NCBI RefSeq assembly: GCF_022437945.1
Contig: NZ_CP092535.1
Span: forward strand, 3,224,001 to 3,288,000
Length of the DNA stretch: 64,000 nucleotides
Reading direction: 5' to 3'
From: Nocardioides sp. TF02-7
GTDB lineage: Bacteria; Actinomycetota; Actinomycetes; Propionibacteriales; Nocardioidaceae
The notes beneath the pieces were generated by a model. It was not told where the DNA came from, ran no database searches, and worked only from the letters and a program-made list of their open reading frames with translations. The first letter of the stretch is position 1. Each line of letters begins with the position of its first letter. Positions 42,309 to 52,427 of this stretch are shown here, piece after piece. The position numbers and the translations under genes are program-made.

Positions 42309-42877
42309 CTACGGAGCGTCCGCGGGGGAGGACGACTCGCGCCCCCGTGAGACGTCCCACCCTCGGCGCGCCGCCCCGCCCCGCGCTCGTCGTCGCGCTC
42401 CTCGAGCTCCGTGAGCAGCGAGCGCAGCTCGGAGCGCAGGTAATCGCGGGTCGCGACCTCGCCCATCGCCATCCGCAGCGAGGCGACCTCCCGGGCGAGG
42501 AACTCCATGTCGGCGTGGGCGCGGGTGGCCGCCTCGCGGTCCTGCGCGGCGATCACGCGGTCGCGGTCCTCCTGCCGGTTCTGCGCGAGCAGGATCAGGG
42601 GGGCGGCGTAGGACGCCTGCAGGCTGAGCATGAGCGTCAGGAACACCATCGGGTACTGGTCGAACTTCAGCTCGTCCGGGCCGACGGTGTTCCACAGCGC
42701 CCAGACGACGACGAAGACGGTCATCCAGATCAGGAAGCGCGACGTGCCCATGAACCGGGCGAACCGCTCGGCGAACACCCCGAACGCGTCGGTGTTGTAC
42801 GTCGGCCGCCGGACCAGCTGCCGACGCGTGGAGCGCGGGGTGTCGAGGCGGTCGACGGAGCGGCGGGTCTCAGCCAC
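42309..42877 (-). CDS. DUF1003 membrane protein, one frameshift
   Basis: Two membrane helices (FLIWMTVFVVVWALWNTVG and PMVFLTLMLSLQASYAAPLILLAQNRQ) form the DUF1003 signature, with the conserved FDQYP between them and EDRDRVIAAQDREAATRAH after. A C-terminal helix contains EVASLRMAMGEV. Without correction the frame runs far into mrp. A shift near 42375 (GCCCCGCCCCGC) leads to a stop at 42309, which I use. Its GTG overlaps the end of the mgtE-like gene, so the two are coupled; this pairing is common in actinobacteria. Confidence 0.8.
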
Positions 42878-44150
42878 GGGGCGCCTCCGGTCCCATGGTG
42901 CCCTGGTCGGTCGACACGGCGCGCTCGCGCCAGTTGGCCGGCAGCATGTGGTCGAGGAGGTCGTCGACGGTGACCGCCCCGAGGAGGCGGCGGTCCTCGT
43001 CGACCACGGGCGCTGCGACCAGGTTGTAGGTCGCCAGGTGGGCGGCGACCTGGTCGATGCTCGCGTCGGGACGCAGCGCCTCGAGCTCGTCGTCGAGCGC
43101 GCCGGCAACCAGGGTGGAGGGCGGCTCGCGGAGCAGCCGCTGGATGTGGGCGACCCCGAGCAGCTTGCCGGTCGGCGGCTCCAACGGCTGGCGGCAGACG
43201 TAGACCAGGGCGGCGAGCGCCGGCGTGAGCTCGGGGTTGCGGACGTGGGCGAGCGCGTCGGCGATGGTCGCGTCGGGGCCGAGGATCACCGGCTCGGGCG
43301 TCATCATCGCGCCCGCGGTGTTCTCGACGTACTTCATCAGCCGCCGCACGTCCTCGGCCTCGCCCGGCTCCATCAGCTGCAGCAGGATCTCGGCCGTCTC
43401 CGGCGGCAGGTCGGCGATGAGGTCGGCGGCGTCGTCGGCCGACATCTCCTCGAGGACGTCGGCGGCGCGCTCGGAGTCGAGCCGTTCGAGGATCCCGACC
43501 TGGTCCTCCTCGGGCAGCTCCTCGAGCACGTCGGCGAGCCGCTCGTCGTCGAGCGCCAGCGCCACCGCCGTACGCCGCTCCACCGGGAGGTCGTGCAGGA
43601 CGCTCGCCGCGTCGGCCGGGCGCATCTCGTTGATCGCCGCGACCAGGTGGGTGGCGCCCTGGCGGGCGTCCTGGCGGGCGAGGCCGGTGACGTCGTCCCA
43701 CTCGGCGACGTGGGTCTGTCCGCGGCGGCGCAGCCCCTTCGACGGCTCCTTCACCGCGACCCGGCTGAGCACCCAGTCGCGGGTGCGGGCCCGCTCCATC
43801 CCGATGTCGAACACGGTGCCGGTGACACCGGAGCTCTTGATCGTGACCGTGCGGTCGAGCATCTCGCCGATGACGAGGGTCTCGGTCGTGCGCTGCTCGA
43901 AGCGGCGCATGTTGAGCAGCCCGGTCGTGTAGACGTGGCCGCTGTCGATGGCGGTCACCCGGGTCATCGGGAGGAACACGCGGCGCCGCCCGAACACCTC
44001 GACCACCATGCCCAGCACCCGCGGCTGGGCACCCTCGACGCGCATGGTCACGACCAGGTCGCGGACCTTGCCGACCTGGTCGCCCTGGGGGTCGAAGATC
44101 GGCAGGCCCACCAGCCGGGCCGCGAAGACGCGGGACGGGGCGCTGCTCAC
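42870..44150 (-). CDS. MgtE N-domain/CBS protein lacking the membrane channel
   Basis: The 426-aa protein starts with a PRC-barrel-like module (VFAARLVGLPIFDPQGDQVGKV). An MgtE N-terminal domain follows (AINEMRPADAASVLHDLPVERR, VLEELPEEDQVGILERLDSERA), then two CBS domains (TPEPVILGPDATIADAL and ALRPDASIDQVAAHLATYNLVAAPVVD). It ends after the CBS pair, so the Mg2+ channel domain of full MgtE is absent. It may be a cytoplasmic sensor acting with the coupled DUF1003 protein. TAGCCT lies 6 bases before the GTG. The frame is intact. Confidence 0.9.
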   Translation of the reverse strand: MSSAPSRVFAARLVGLPIFDPQGDQVGKVRDLVVTMRVEGAQPRVLGMVVEVFGRRRVFLPMTRVTAIDSGHVYTTGLLNMRRFEQRTTETLVIGEMLDRTVTIKSSGVTGTVFDIGMERARTRDWVLSRVAVKEPSKGLRRRGQTHVAEWDDVTGLARQDARQGATHLVAAINEMRPADAASVLHDLPVERRTAVALALDDERLADVLEELPEEDQVGILERLDSERAADVLEEMSADDAADLIADLPPETAEILLQLMEPGEAEDVRRLMKYVENTAGAMMTPEPVILGPDATIADALAHVRNPELTPALAALVYVCRQPLEPPTGKLLGVAHIQRLLREPPSTLVAGALDDELEALRPDASIDQVAAHLATYNLVAAPVVDEDRRLLGAVTVDDLLDHMLPANWRERAVSTDQGTMGPEAPRG

Positions 44151-44159
44151 GCTCCGAGG

Positions 44160-45245
44160 CTATCGGTCCGGCGCCCCGGATCCGTGGCGCCGGACCGGTC
44201 GTGCGGCCGTCAGCCCGCCCGGCCCCTTGCCGCCCGCGGCACGTGCGACCATCGCCGCCAGCGCTGCCAGGGCGGCCTCGGTCACCAGGTGCGGGTCCAC
44301 GTCCTCAGGGCGCACCCCGGGCACCGGCACGGGGGCGAGGTCGGACCAGTCGCCGACGCAGCGCACGCCGGACTCCTGCAGCGCCGCCACCGTCGCGTCG
44401 GTCTGCTCCCGGACCCAGCTCGGCGGGTCGAGCGAGAGCCGCGGCTCGTCCGCGGCGCGCGCAGCCAGCACCTTCTTGGCGAGCAGCCGCTTGCGGACCA
44501 TCATCGCGTCGGGCCAGGGGTGCCCCTGCTCCTCGAGCAGCTCGTTGAGGCGGCGGACGACGAGCACGGACGCCAGTCCGAGCGACTCGTTGGGGCGCGG
44601 CGACGGCACCGTCGGGTCGAGCGGGATCGCCGCCGCGTCGGCGAACCGGCGGGGCAGCTCGGTGCGGTCGGCGCCCTTGGGCGGCACGACCACGACCGTC
44701 ACCCGGTCGGCGCCGAGGCGGTCGGCCCAGCGGCGCACCATCCGGGCGACGTCCTGCTGCTTCCAGAACGTGCCGCCCGCCGACTGCGGGTCGGGCTCCT
44801 CGGTGCGGCGGTAGGGCGCCGCCGCCTCGGCGGCGGCGTAGTAGTCGTCCCAGGTCCAGGTGCGCCCGTTCTGGACGGTCTCCTGCCACATCGAGACCAG
44901 CGTCCGGTTGAGGTCGCGCACGGTGACGACCACCTCCACCGGGGCCGGCTCGAGGTCGGGCAGCAGGTGGCGGAAGACCTTGTCGGTGGCGGCTCCGAGC
45001 AGCTCGTGGGAGAGCACGGCGGTGCCGGGGTGGTCGCGCACCTCGCTGCGCATCGCCTCCCACAGGTCGCGCGGCCCCCGCGGGAGCCGGCCCTGCATGA
45101 GGGCGTCGATCTGCTCCACCCGGTCGCGGCCCGGTACCAGCACGCCCGCCGCGGCCAGCTCGGAGCGCTGGGCGAACAGCAGGTGCTGGAGGTACGACGA
45201 GCCCGACTTCATGGTGCCGATGTGCAGCACCACGCGTTCCGCCAC
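44160..45245 (-). CDS. Sulfotransferase-family protein
   Basis: The 361-aa protein begins VVLHIGTMKSGSSYLQHLL, the 5'-phosphosulfate-binding loop of PAPS-dependent sulfotransferases. The 3'-phosphate site is probably in EVVVTVRDLNRTLVSMWQE. WADRLGADRVTVVVVPP resembles the later strand. The acceptor is unknown; actinobacterial homologues modify lipids or glycans. GGAGGGG lies about 8 bases before the GTG. The C-terminus is basic. No other sulfation gene is near, and the acyl-CoA dehydrogenase upstream is separated by 52 bases. Confidence 0.8.
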   Translation of the reverse strand: MAERVVLHIGTMKSGSSYLQHLLFAQRSELAAAGVLVPGRDRVEQIDALMQGRLPRGPRDLWEAMRSEVRDHPGTAVLSHELLGAATDKVFRHLLPDLEPAPVEVVVTVRDLNRTLVSMWQETVQNGRTWTWDDYYAAAEAAAPYRRTEEPDPQSAGGTFWKQQDVARMVRRWADRLGADRVTVVVVPPKGADRTELPRRFADAAAIPLDPTVPSPRPNESLGLASVLVVRRLNELLEEQGHPWPDAMMVRKRLLAKKVLAARAADEPRLSLDPPSWVREQTDATVAALQESGVRCVGDWSDLAPVPVPGVRPEDVDPHLVTEAALAALAAMVARAAGGKGPGGLTAARPVRRHGSGAPDR

Positions 45246-45297
45246 CGCAAACCCCTCCGTCGTCTCCGTCGTCCTGTGCCGACCGGCGTACGCCGGG

Positions 45298-46497
45298 TCA
45301 GGCCTGGAGCTTGTAGTCCTCGAGCAGCCGGCGCCCGATGATCATCTTCTGGATGTCGGAGGTGCCCTCGCCGATGAGCATGAACTTGACCTCGCGCATC
45401 AGCCGCTCGATCTCGTACTCCTTGGAGTAGCCGTAGCCGCCGTGGATGCGGAAGGAGTCCTCGACGACCTCGTTGGCGTACTCCGAGGCCACCATCTTGG
45501 CCATGCCGGCCTCGACGTCCATCCGCTGCCCGGTGTCCTTGAGGCGGGCGGCGCGGACCATCATGTTGTGGGCGACCTCGACCTTCGTGGCCATCTCGGC
45601 GAGCCGGAACAGGATCGCCTGGTGCTGGGCGATCGGCTTGCCGAAGGTCTTGCGCTGCTGGGCGTAGGCGACGCCGAGCTCGAAGCCGCGCCAGGCCAGG
45701 CCGCAGGCGCGGGCGGCGACGTTGACGCGCCCGACCTCGACGCCGTCCATCATGTGGAAGAAGCCCTTGCCCGGCTCGCCGCCGAGGACCTGGTCGGCGG
45801 AGATCCGGTGGTCGTCGAGGACGAGCTCGGTGGTCTCGACGCCCTTGTAGCCCATCTTGTCGATCTTGCCGGGCACGGTGAGGCCCTGGGCGGTCTCGCC
45901 GAAGCCGGGCTCCTTCTCGACGAGGAAGGTGGTCATGTTCTTGTAGACGCTGTCGGCGCCCTCGTCGGTCTTGGCCAGGAGCGCGACCAGGGTGGAGGTG
46001 GCGCCGTTGGTCAGCCACATCTTCTGGCCGGTGATGGAGTAGCCGCCGTCGTCGAGGCGGGTGGCCTTGGTGGTGACCGCGGAGACGTCGGACCCCAGGC
46101 CGGGCTCGGACATCGAGAACGCGCCGCGCACCTCGCCGGCCGCCATCCGGGGGAGGTACTTCCGCTTCTGCTCCTCGGTGCCGTGCTGCATAAGCATGTA
46201 GGCGACGATGAAGTGGGTGTTGATGACGCCGGAGACGCTCATCCAGCCTCGCGCGATCTCCTCCACGCACAGGGCGTAGGTCAGCAGCGACTCGCCGAGC
46301 CCGCCGTGCTCCTCGGGGATCATCAGGCCGAAGACGCCGAGCTCCTTGAGCCCCTCGACGATCTGCTCGGGGTACTCGTCGGCGTGCTCGAGGTCCTGGG
46401 CGACCGGGATGATCTGCTCGTCGACGAAGGTCCGGACGGCCTTGAGGATCTCGGTCTGGTCCTCGGTCAGTCCGTCGGTCTCACACAGGCGTGGCAT
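45298..46497 (-). CDS. Acyl-CoA dehydrogenase
   Basis: This FAD enzyme performs the first step of fatty-acid or branched-chain acyl-CoA oxidation. The protein is 399 aa. AFSMSEPGLGSDVSAVTTKA binds flavin and substrate; YSITGQKMWLTNG is the second signature. The catalytic glutamate is probably in VVEDSFRIHGGYGYSKEYEIERL. AQQRKTFGKPIAQHQ is the C-terminal motif. Purine-rich AGGAAAGAGGA precedes the ATG. The frame is intact. The substrate chain type cannot be set from motifs alone. Confidence 0.94.
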   Translation of the reverse strand: MPRLCETDGLTEDQTEILKAVRTFVDEQIIPVAQDLEHADEYPEQIVEGLKELGVFGLMIPEEHGGLGESLLTYALCVEEIARGWMSVSGVINTHFIVAYMLMQHGTEEQKRKYLPRMAAGEVRGAFSMSEPGLGSDVSAVTTKATRLDDGGYSITGQKMWLTNGATSTLVALLAKTDEGADSVYKNMTTFLVEKEPGFGETAQGLTVPGKIDKMGYKGVETTELVLDDHRISADQVLGGEPGKGFFHMMDGVEVGRVNVAARACGLAWRGFELGVAYAQQRKTFGKPIAQHQAILFRLAEMATKVEVAHNMMVRAARLKDTGQRMDVEAGMAKMVASEYANEVVEDSFRIHGGYGYSKEYEIERLMREVKFMLIGEGTSDIQKMIIGRRLLEDYKLQA

Positions 46498-46627
46498 CGG
46501 TCCTCTTTCCTGCCGGGGCGATCGCGGCGACTCTACCGGCGGGTCACTTCTTATCGGCTTCCCTCCCTCGGCGCGAGATGCGAGGGTGGGTCGGGAAGTG
46601 AGGCATCTCACGAACCGAGGAGGAGCG

Positions 46628-46810
46628 ATGGCTGCCCCAGGGGCGAACGACGACCTCAAGGCCCGGATGCGCGAGGCCCTGGACCGGAAGAACAACCGGG
46701 AGAAGGGGGTCCACGAGGACCGTCCGGCGAAGGAGAAGGCGCACGGCTCGGAGGTGGTGGGGGGCGCTCCCAAGATGCACCGGCGCAAGGCCGGCGGGGG
46801 CGGCGCCTGA
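46628..46810 (+). CDS. DUF5302 small protein
   Basis: A 60-aa very basic, hydrophilic protein: LKARMREALDRKNN, then HEDRPAKEKAHG and a GGAPKMHRRKAGG end. This pattern defines DUF5302, an actinobacterial family of unknown role that resembles small nucleic-acid-binding proteins. A strong GAGGAGGAG ribosome site precedes the ATG. It is monocistronic, divergent from the acyl-CoA dehydrogenase. Confidence 0.85.
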   Translation: MAAPGANDDLKARMREALDRKNNREKGVHEDRPAKEKAHGSEVVGGAPKMHRRKAGGGGA

Positions 46811-46841
46811 GCGGTTCGCGTCACGACCCCGGCCGTGCCGC

Positions 46842-46873
46842 TTGACCCTGACGCAGCGTCAGGGTTCCAGCAT
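46842..46873 (+). promoter_or_regulatory. MerR-type promoter/operator of the efflux operon
   Basis: TTGACC (46842-46847) serves as -35 and CAGCAT (46868-46873) as -10, with a 20-bp spacer, longer than normal. The spacer is filled by a perfect 9-3-9 palindrome, ACCCTGACG CAG CGTCAGGGT (46845-46865). Overlong spacers with a dyad are the hallmark of MerR-activated promoters. The ATG at 46881 is 7 bases past the -10, implying a leaderless mRNA. Confidence 0.85.
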
Positions 46874-46880
46874 GGTCGGC

Positions 46881-47834
<954 letters not shown>

Positions 47835-47838
<4 letters not shown>

Positions 47839-48635
47839 GCGCCACCACGACGTACGCCGCCCGCGACTCGCTCACCATGCTGCGGCGCAACCTGCTGCAC
47901 ATCCGGCGCTACCCGTCGGTCTCGGTGATGCTGGTCGCCCAGCCGATCCTGTTCCTGCTGCTGTTCGTCTACGTCTTCGGCGGCACGATGGGTGCCGGCC
48001 TCCCTGGCACCGGAGCGGGCGGTGGCCGCGAGGACTACCTCGCGTTCATCACGCCGGGGATCCTGATCATGACGGTCGCCAGCATCGCGCTCGGCACCGC
48101 CATCGCCATCGCGATGGACATGACCGGCGGCATCATCGCCCGGTTGCGGACGATGGACATCGCCCGCTCCTCCGTGCTGACCGGCCACGTGCTCGGCGCG
48201 GTGCTGAGGACGTCGTTCGCGCTCGTCGTGGTGATCGGCTTCGCCGTGCTGCTCGGCTACCGGTCCGACGCCGGTCCCGCGGGCTGGCTCGGCGCGCTGG
48301 GGCTGCTCCTGCTGCTGGCCGTCGCGCTGACCTGGCTCACCGTCGGGATGGGGCTCGCCGCCGACAGTGTGGAGACCGCCAGCAACACGCCGATGTTCCT
48401 GGTGGTCCTGCCGTTCGTCAGCAGCGGGTTCACGCCCACCGACGCGATGCCCTGGGGGCTGCGCCACTTCGCGGAGCACCAGCCGCTGACGCCGGTCATC
48501 GACACCCTCAGGGCGCTGACGACCGGCACCGAGGTGGGCGGCGACGGGTGGCTCGCGGTCGGGTGGTGCCTGGTCATCGCGCTGGTCGGCTACCTCTGGT
48601 CGCGGCGCCTCTACACGAAGGTGCCGGCCCGGTGA
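47835..48635 (+). CDS. ABC-2 type transporter permease (DrrB-like)
   Basis: The 266-aa protein has six membrane helices: PSVSVMLVAQPILFLLLFVYVFG, ITPGILIMTVASIALGTAIA, FALVVVIGFAVLLGY, LGLLLLLAVALTWLTVGMG, MFLVVLPFVSSGF and LAVGWCLVIALVGYLW are the main ones. The ABC-2 signature covers TPTDAMPWGLRHFAEHQPLTPV. It forms the export channel with the upstream ATPase. The next gene, a MerR regulator, follows 16 bases later, making a self-controlled drug-export unit. The frame is intact. Confidence 0.93.
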
Positions 48636-48651
48636 ACGGCATGCTGGACCC

Positions 48652-49447
48652 GTGCTGACGATCGGGGAGCTCGCGGCGTACGCCGGCGTCACGGTGCGAG
48701 CGGTGCGCCACTACCACGCCAAGGGCCTGCTGCCGGAGCCGGAGCGCGACGCCTCCGGCTACCGGCGGTACGACGCGTGGGCGGTGGTCGAGCTGGTGCG
48801 GATCCGCACGCTGGCGGACGCCGGCGTGCCGCTGGCCCGGGTGCGGGAGCTGCTCGCGGCAGGCCCCGAGGAGTTCGCCGCGGCCGTCCGCGAGATCGAC
48901 CAGCGCCTGCGCGAGGAGATCCGCGAGCGGCGCCGGCACCGCGAACGGATCGCCCGGCTCGCCGCGGGGGACAGCCTGGCGCTGCCCCCCGGAGGCGGTG
49001 GCCTACCTGGAACGGCTCCGGGAGCTCGGGGTCCCCGACCGGATGGTGGAGGCCGAGCGCGACGCCTGGATCCTGGTCGCCGCCCGGATGCCCGACCGGA
49101 TGCCGCTCTACATGGAGGCCAAGCAGGCCGGGGTCGACGACCCCGCCCAGGTGAGGCTCTACCGGGACCTGGCCGACGTCATCGAGTGGGACGAGGACGA
49201 CCCGCGGCTGCCCGCCGTCGCCGACCGGCTGGTCGCCACGTTCGAGGCGATCGACCCCGACGAGTGGGACGCCGGCGAGCTGACGATGGACGACGACTTC
49301 GTCGACCTCCTCGACTCGATGTTCCTCCAGGCGGTGCCCGCCGCGCCCCGGCTGCTGCGGCTGCTGGAGGAGCGCGGCTGGACGGGCTGGACCCAGATGC
49401 GCCCCGTGGACCCGTCGCCGCGGACGGGGGCGGTCACGGCAGAATGA
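48652..49447 (+). CDS. MerR-family regulator of the efflux operon, one frameshift
   Basis: The N-terminal MerR helix-turn-helix is clear: LTIGELAAYAGVTVRAVRHYHAKGLLPEPERDASGYRRYD is split around the recognition helix and wing. A long dimerisation helix (EIDQRLREEIRERRRHRERI) follows, then an effector domain with GVPDRMVEAERDAWILVAARMPDRM. The frame breaks near 48993 (GCCCCCCGGAGG); one less C gives EAVAYLERLREL. The GTG is 16 bases after the permease. It very likely binds the dyad at 46845-46865 and responds to an exported drug. Confidence 0.9.
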
Positions 49448-49453
49448 CCGCCC

Positions 49454-50500
49454 GTGAGCAAGACCAACGCGGGCAGCTTCTTCGAGGACTTCACCGTCGG
49501 GCAGGTGATCGAGCACGCCACGCCGCGCACGGTCACCGAGGGTGACCGCGCGCTCTACGGCGCGCTCTACCCGACCCGGTTCGCCGTCCCGAGCTCCCGC
49601 GAGTTCGCGGCGTCGGTGGGGCTCTGCGCGCCGGAGGGGCCGCACCCGGTCGAGGACCTGGTCGGGTTCCACATCGCGTTCGGCAAGACGGTCCCCGACG
49701 TCTCGCTCAACGCGGTCGCCAACCTGGGCTACGCCGAGTGCCGGTTCCACCGCCCCGTCGTCCCCGGCGACACCCTCCGCACCACCTCGGAGGTGATCGG
49801 CCTCAAGCAGAACTCCAACGGCCGCACCGGCGTCGTCTACGTGCGCTCGACCGCCACCAACCAGCGCGGCGAGGTCGCGATCGACTGGTGCCGCTGGGTG
49901 ATGGTCCACAAGCGGGACGCCGGCGCCCCCGCTCCGGAGCCGGTGATCCCCGAGCTGGCGACGGCGGTCGCCGCCGACGACCTGGTGCTGCCCGAGGGCC
50001 TCGACTTCACGTCGTACGACTTCGGCGCGGCGGGCGAGCCGCACCGGCTCGACGACTACGAGGTGGGCGAGCGGATCGACCACGTCGACGGCGTCACGCT
50101 CACCGACGCGGAGCACATGATGGCGACCCGGCTGTGGCAGAACACCGCCAAGGTGCACTTCAGCACCGACGCGCGTCCCGACGGCAACCGGCTGGTCTAC
50201 GGCGGGCACGTGATCTCGATGGCGCGGGCGCTGTCGTTCAACGGGCTCGCCAACGCCCAGCTGGTGGCCGCGATCAACGGCGGCTCCCACGTCGCGCCCG
50301 CGTTCGCGGGCGACACCGTCTACGCGTGGTCGGAGGTGCTCGACAAGGCCGGCACGCCGGCGCCCGGGGTGGGGGCGCTGCGGCTGCGGCTGGTCGCCAC
50401 CAAGGGCAGGGACACCTCGATGACGCTCCGCGGCGAGGACGGCAAGTACGCCGACGGGGTGCTGCTCGACCTCGACTACTGGGCGCTCGTCCCCGCGTGA
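49454..50500 (+). CDS. MaoC-family double-hotdog hydratase
   Basis: The 348-aa protein has two MaoC-like hotdog domains. Domain 1 begins FEDFTVGQVIEHATPRTVTEGDRALYGALYPTRF, described here in parts; DVSLNAVANLGYAECRFHRPVVPGDTL is its core. Domain 2 has DDYEVGERIDHVDGVTLTDAEHM and YGGHVISMARALSFNGL, with HVISMA near the active site. The layout resembles mesaconyl-/beta-methylmalyl-CoA dehydratases, so an enoyl-CoA hydratase or related role is likely, but the substrate is open. CAGAAT lies 8 bases before the GTG. The frame is intact. Confidence 0.85.
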   Translation: MSKTNAGSFFEDFTVGQVIEHATPRTVTEGDRALYGALYPTRFAVPSSREFAASVGLCAPEGPHPVEDLVGFHIAFGKTVPDVSLNAVANLGYAECRFHRPVVPGDTLRTTSEVIGLKQNSNGRTGVVYVRSTATNQRGEVAIDWCRWVMVHKRDAGAPAPEPVIPELATAVAADDLVLPEGLDFTSYDFGAAGEPHRLDDYEVGERIDHVDGVTLTDAEHMMATRLWQNTAKVHFSTDARPDGNRLVYGGHVISMARALSFNGLANAQLVAAINGGSHVAPAFAGDTVYAWSEVLDKAGTPAPGVGALRLRLVATKGRDTSMTLRGEDGKYADGVLLDLDYWALVPA

Positions 50501-50504
50501 CCGG

Positions 50505-51002
50505 TCAGCCGTCGACCCGCACGTCGCGGACGATGAAGGTGATCTCGTCGTCGGTGGCGTTGGCCATCTGGTCGACCTCGACCCGCGACGGGTAGTCCTG
50601 CCCCTCGGGCCACACCACCTCCACCGAGTCGGCCTCGGTGTCGTTGGCCCGAGCGATCACGTCGTTGATCGTCGCGCGGAGGTAGTCCGGGGCCGGGGTG
50701 CCCTTCTTCACGCCGTGCCGGTTGCGGGTGACCACCGCCTCGACGACCTCGCCGTCGCGCACCGTCACCTGCACCGGGCCGGTGACCGGGCAGAAGCACA
50801 CCTGCTCCAGCAGGTAGGTGTAGTCCTGCGCCGCGAACTCGGGGTAGGTGCCGGTGGTCGGGTCGTCGGTGGGGCCGGTGGTGGTGGTGCCGCCGTCGGC
50901 GGTGGCGGGGTCGTCGGCGGTGGCTCCGCCGTCGTCGCCGCCGCAGCCGGCCAGGAGGCCGAGGGCGAGGAGGGTCGCGCCGGTGCCGATGAGGGTCTTC
51001 AT
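50505..51002 (-). CDS. DUF6174 lipoprotein
   Basis: The signal peptide ends in a lipobox LLAGC near residue 20, followed by a Thr/Asp/Gly-rich linker. DYTYLLEQVCFCPVTGPVQVTVRDGEVVEAV is the DUF6174 signature with paired cysteines. It ends DDEITFIVRDVRV. The role is unknown; it is expected on the outer face of the membrane. AGAAGGA precedes the ATG. It is convergent with the MaoC gene and divergent from the phosphatase. Confidence 0.85.
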   Translation of the reverse strand: MKTLIGTGATLLALGLLAGCGGDDGGATADDPATADGGTTTTGPTDDPTTGTYPEFAAQDYTYLLEQVCFCPVTGPVQVTVRDGEVVEAVVTRNRHGVKKGTPAPDYLRATINDVIARANDTEADSVEVVWPEGQDYPSRVEVDQMANATDDEITFIVRDVRVDG

Positions 51003-51105
51003 GGTCCTTCTGACGGTAGCGGGGCGCTCCGGGTTCCCGCCGGTGGCGCGCGCGACGGCAGCACACCGGAGCACTGGAACACCGGAACGCTGGGAGACTG
51101 GGGCG

Positions 51106-51687
51106 ATGGCGCACGCGCACGAGCCCACCGACCGCCCCGAGCTGTGGCTGGTGCGGCATGGTCCCACCGAGTGGAGCCGGGCGGGCCGGCACACGTCGGT
51201 GACCGACCTGCCCCTGCTGCCCGACGGCGAGGACGACGCGACCTCGCTCGCCCCGCGGCTCGCGGACGCCGGCTTCGACCTGGTGCTGACCAGCCCGCGC
51301 GAGCGCGCCCGGCGCACGGCGGCCCTGGCGGGCTTCCCGGACGCCGAGGTCGACGACGACCTCGTCGAGTGGGCCTACGGCGACTACGAGGGGCTGACGA
51401 CGGCGCAGATCCGCGAGTCGGTGCCCGGCTGGACGGTGTGGAGCCATCCCTCGCCCGGCGGCGAGCCGGCCGCGGCGGTCGCGGAGCGCTGCGACCGGGT
51501 GGTGGCCCGGGCCCGCGCCGCCGGCCGCACCCTGGCCTTCGCCCACGGCCACTCCCTGCGCGTGGTGGCCGCGCGCTGGCTCGGGCTGGCGCCGCAGGAC
51601 GGCCGGCTGTTCCGGCTCGACACCGCCACCGTCTCGGTGCTCGGCCACGAGCGCGAGACGCCGGTGGTGCTGCGCTGGAACGGGTGA
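51106..51687 (+). CDS. Histidine phosphatase family protein
   Basis: A 193-aa phosphoglycerate-mutase-like enzyme. The RHG motif is LWLVRHGPTEWS near residue 17 and the second catalytic His lies in LAFAHGHSLRV. LTSPRERARRTAALAG and WAYGDYEGLTT are the usual intermediate motifs. It probably dephosphorylates a small metabolite (a broad-specificity phosphatase). An imperfect 13-bp repeat (ACCGGA/GCACTGGAACACC) lies just upstream. The frame is intact. Confidence 0.9.
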   Translation: MAHAHEPTDRPELWLVRHGPTEWSRAGRHTSVTDLPLLPDGEDDATSLAPRLADAGFDLVLTSPRERARRTAALAGFPDAEVDDDLVEWAYGDYEGLTTAQIRESVPGWTVWSHPSPGGEPAAAVAERCDRVVARARAAGRTLAFAHGHSLRVVAARWLGLAPQDGRLFRLDTATVSVLGHERETPVVLRWNG

Positions 51688-51705
51688 GCCCTTACCGTGT
51701 GACCC

Positions 51706-52353
51706 ATGTCGCTCCGGGTCGGATGCCCGCGATGCCCGGCGCCGGTGGGCGGGACCGGCGACGGTCGCTGGGCGTGCCCCGAGCACGGCGTCGTCGTGCC
51801 GCTCTGGCACCCGGCTGCGGCGACGTACGACGACTTCGCGGGGCACCTGGGCCGCGCCGGGGCGTTCCCGACCTACCTCCCGTGGCCGCTGGGCCCGGGC
51901 TGGAGCGTCACCGACTTCGCGGTCGTCGGCGACGAGGACGGCCGCAGCGTCGCGACCATGACCTGCGTCTCGGGCACGAGCGCGCTCGACGGCCCGGTCG
52001 ACGTGATCGTGGTGAGCGAGGAGCCGGGCACCGGTCTCGGCGCCCGGATCGCCGGCCTCGCCCGCACGGGTCGCGACGACCCCGGCGACGAGGTCGGCGA
52101 CGGCCCGCCCACGGTGCGGGTGCGGATCGGCAGCTATCCGGTCGGCCTGTGGCCGGTCTCGGTCAGCGCCGCGGAGGGCGAGTGGGACCGCTCGGTCGTG
52201 GCCGGTGAGGCGGAGGGGGCGCTGGCTGTGGCTGGTGCTCCGGCCCGCCTCCGCGGTGCTGTTGCTGCGGGACGAGTGGATCCTGCGCGACGTGTCGGCG
52301 TCCGGCCCGCAGCTGGTGGCGCTGCCGTTCGGCGGCCCCGCGCCGCCCTGGTA
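51706..52353 (+). CDS. DUF6758 protein, one frameshift
   Basis: The N-terminus VGCPRCPAPVGGTGDGRWACPEHG is a zinc-ribbon-like cluster (CxxC...C). Then come PTYLPWPLGPGWSVTDFAVVGDEDG and a C-terminal WLWLVLRPASAVLLLRDEWILRD, the DUF6758 core found beside PHP-domain genes in actinobacteria. The frame breaks near 52218 (GGAGGGGGCGCTGG). TACCGT lies 7 bases before the ATG. Function is unknown. Confidence 0.8.
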
Positions 52354-52427
52354 GCCGTCGGCGGGGTGACCGAACCCACCGCGTCGCGGCTTCGCCGCGG
52401 GCCGATCCGCGCTACTAGCCTTCGTCC

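Noticed and set aside
44160..46497. Sulfotransferase and acyl-CoA dehydrogenase as one sulfolipid operon
   Set aside because: Only two genes are involved, each with its own leader, and no PAPS or lipid-assembly genes are close.
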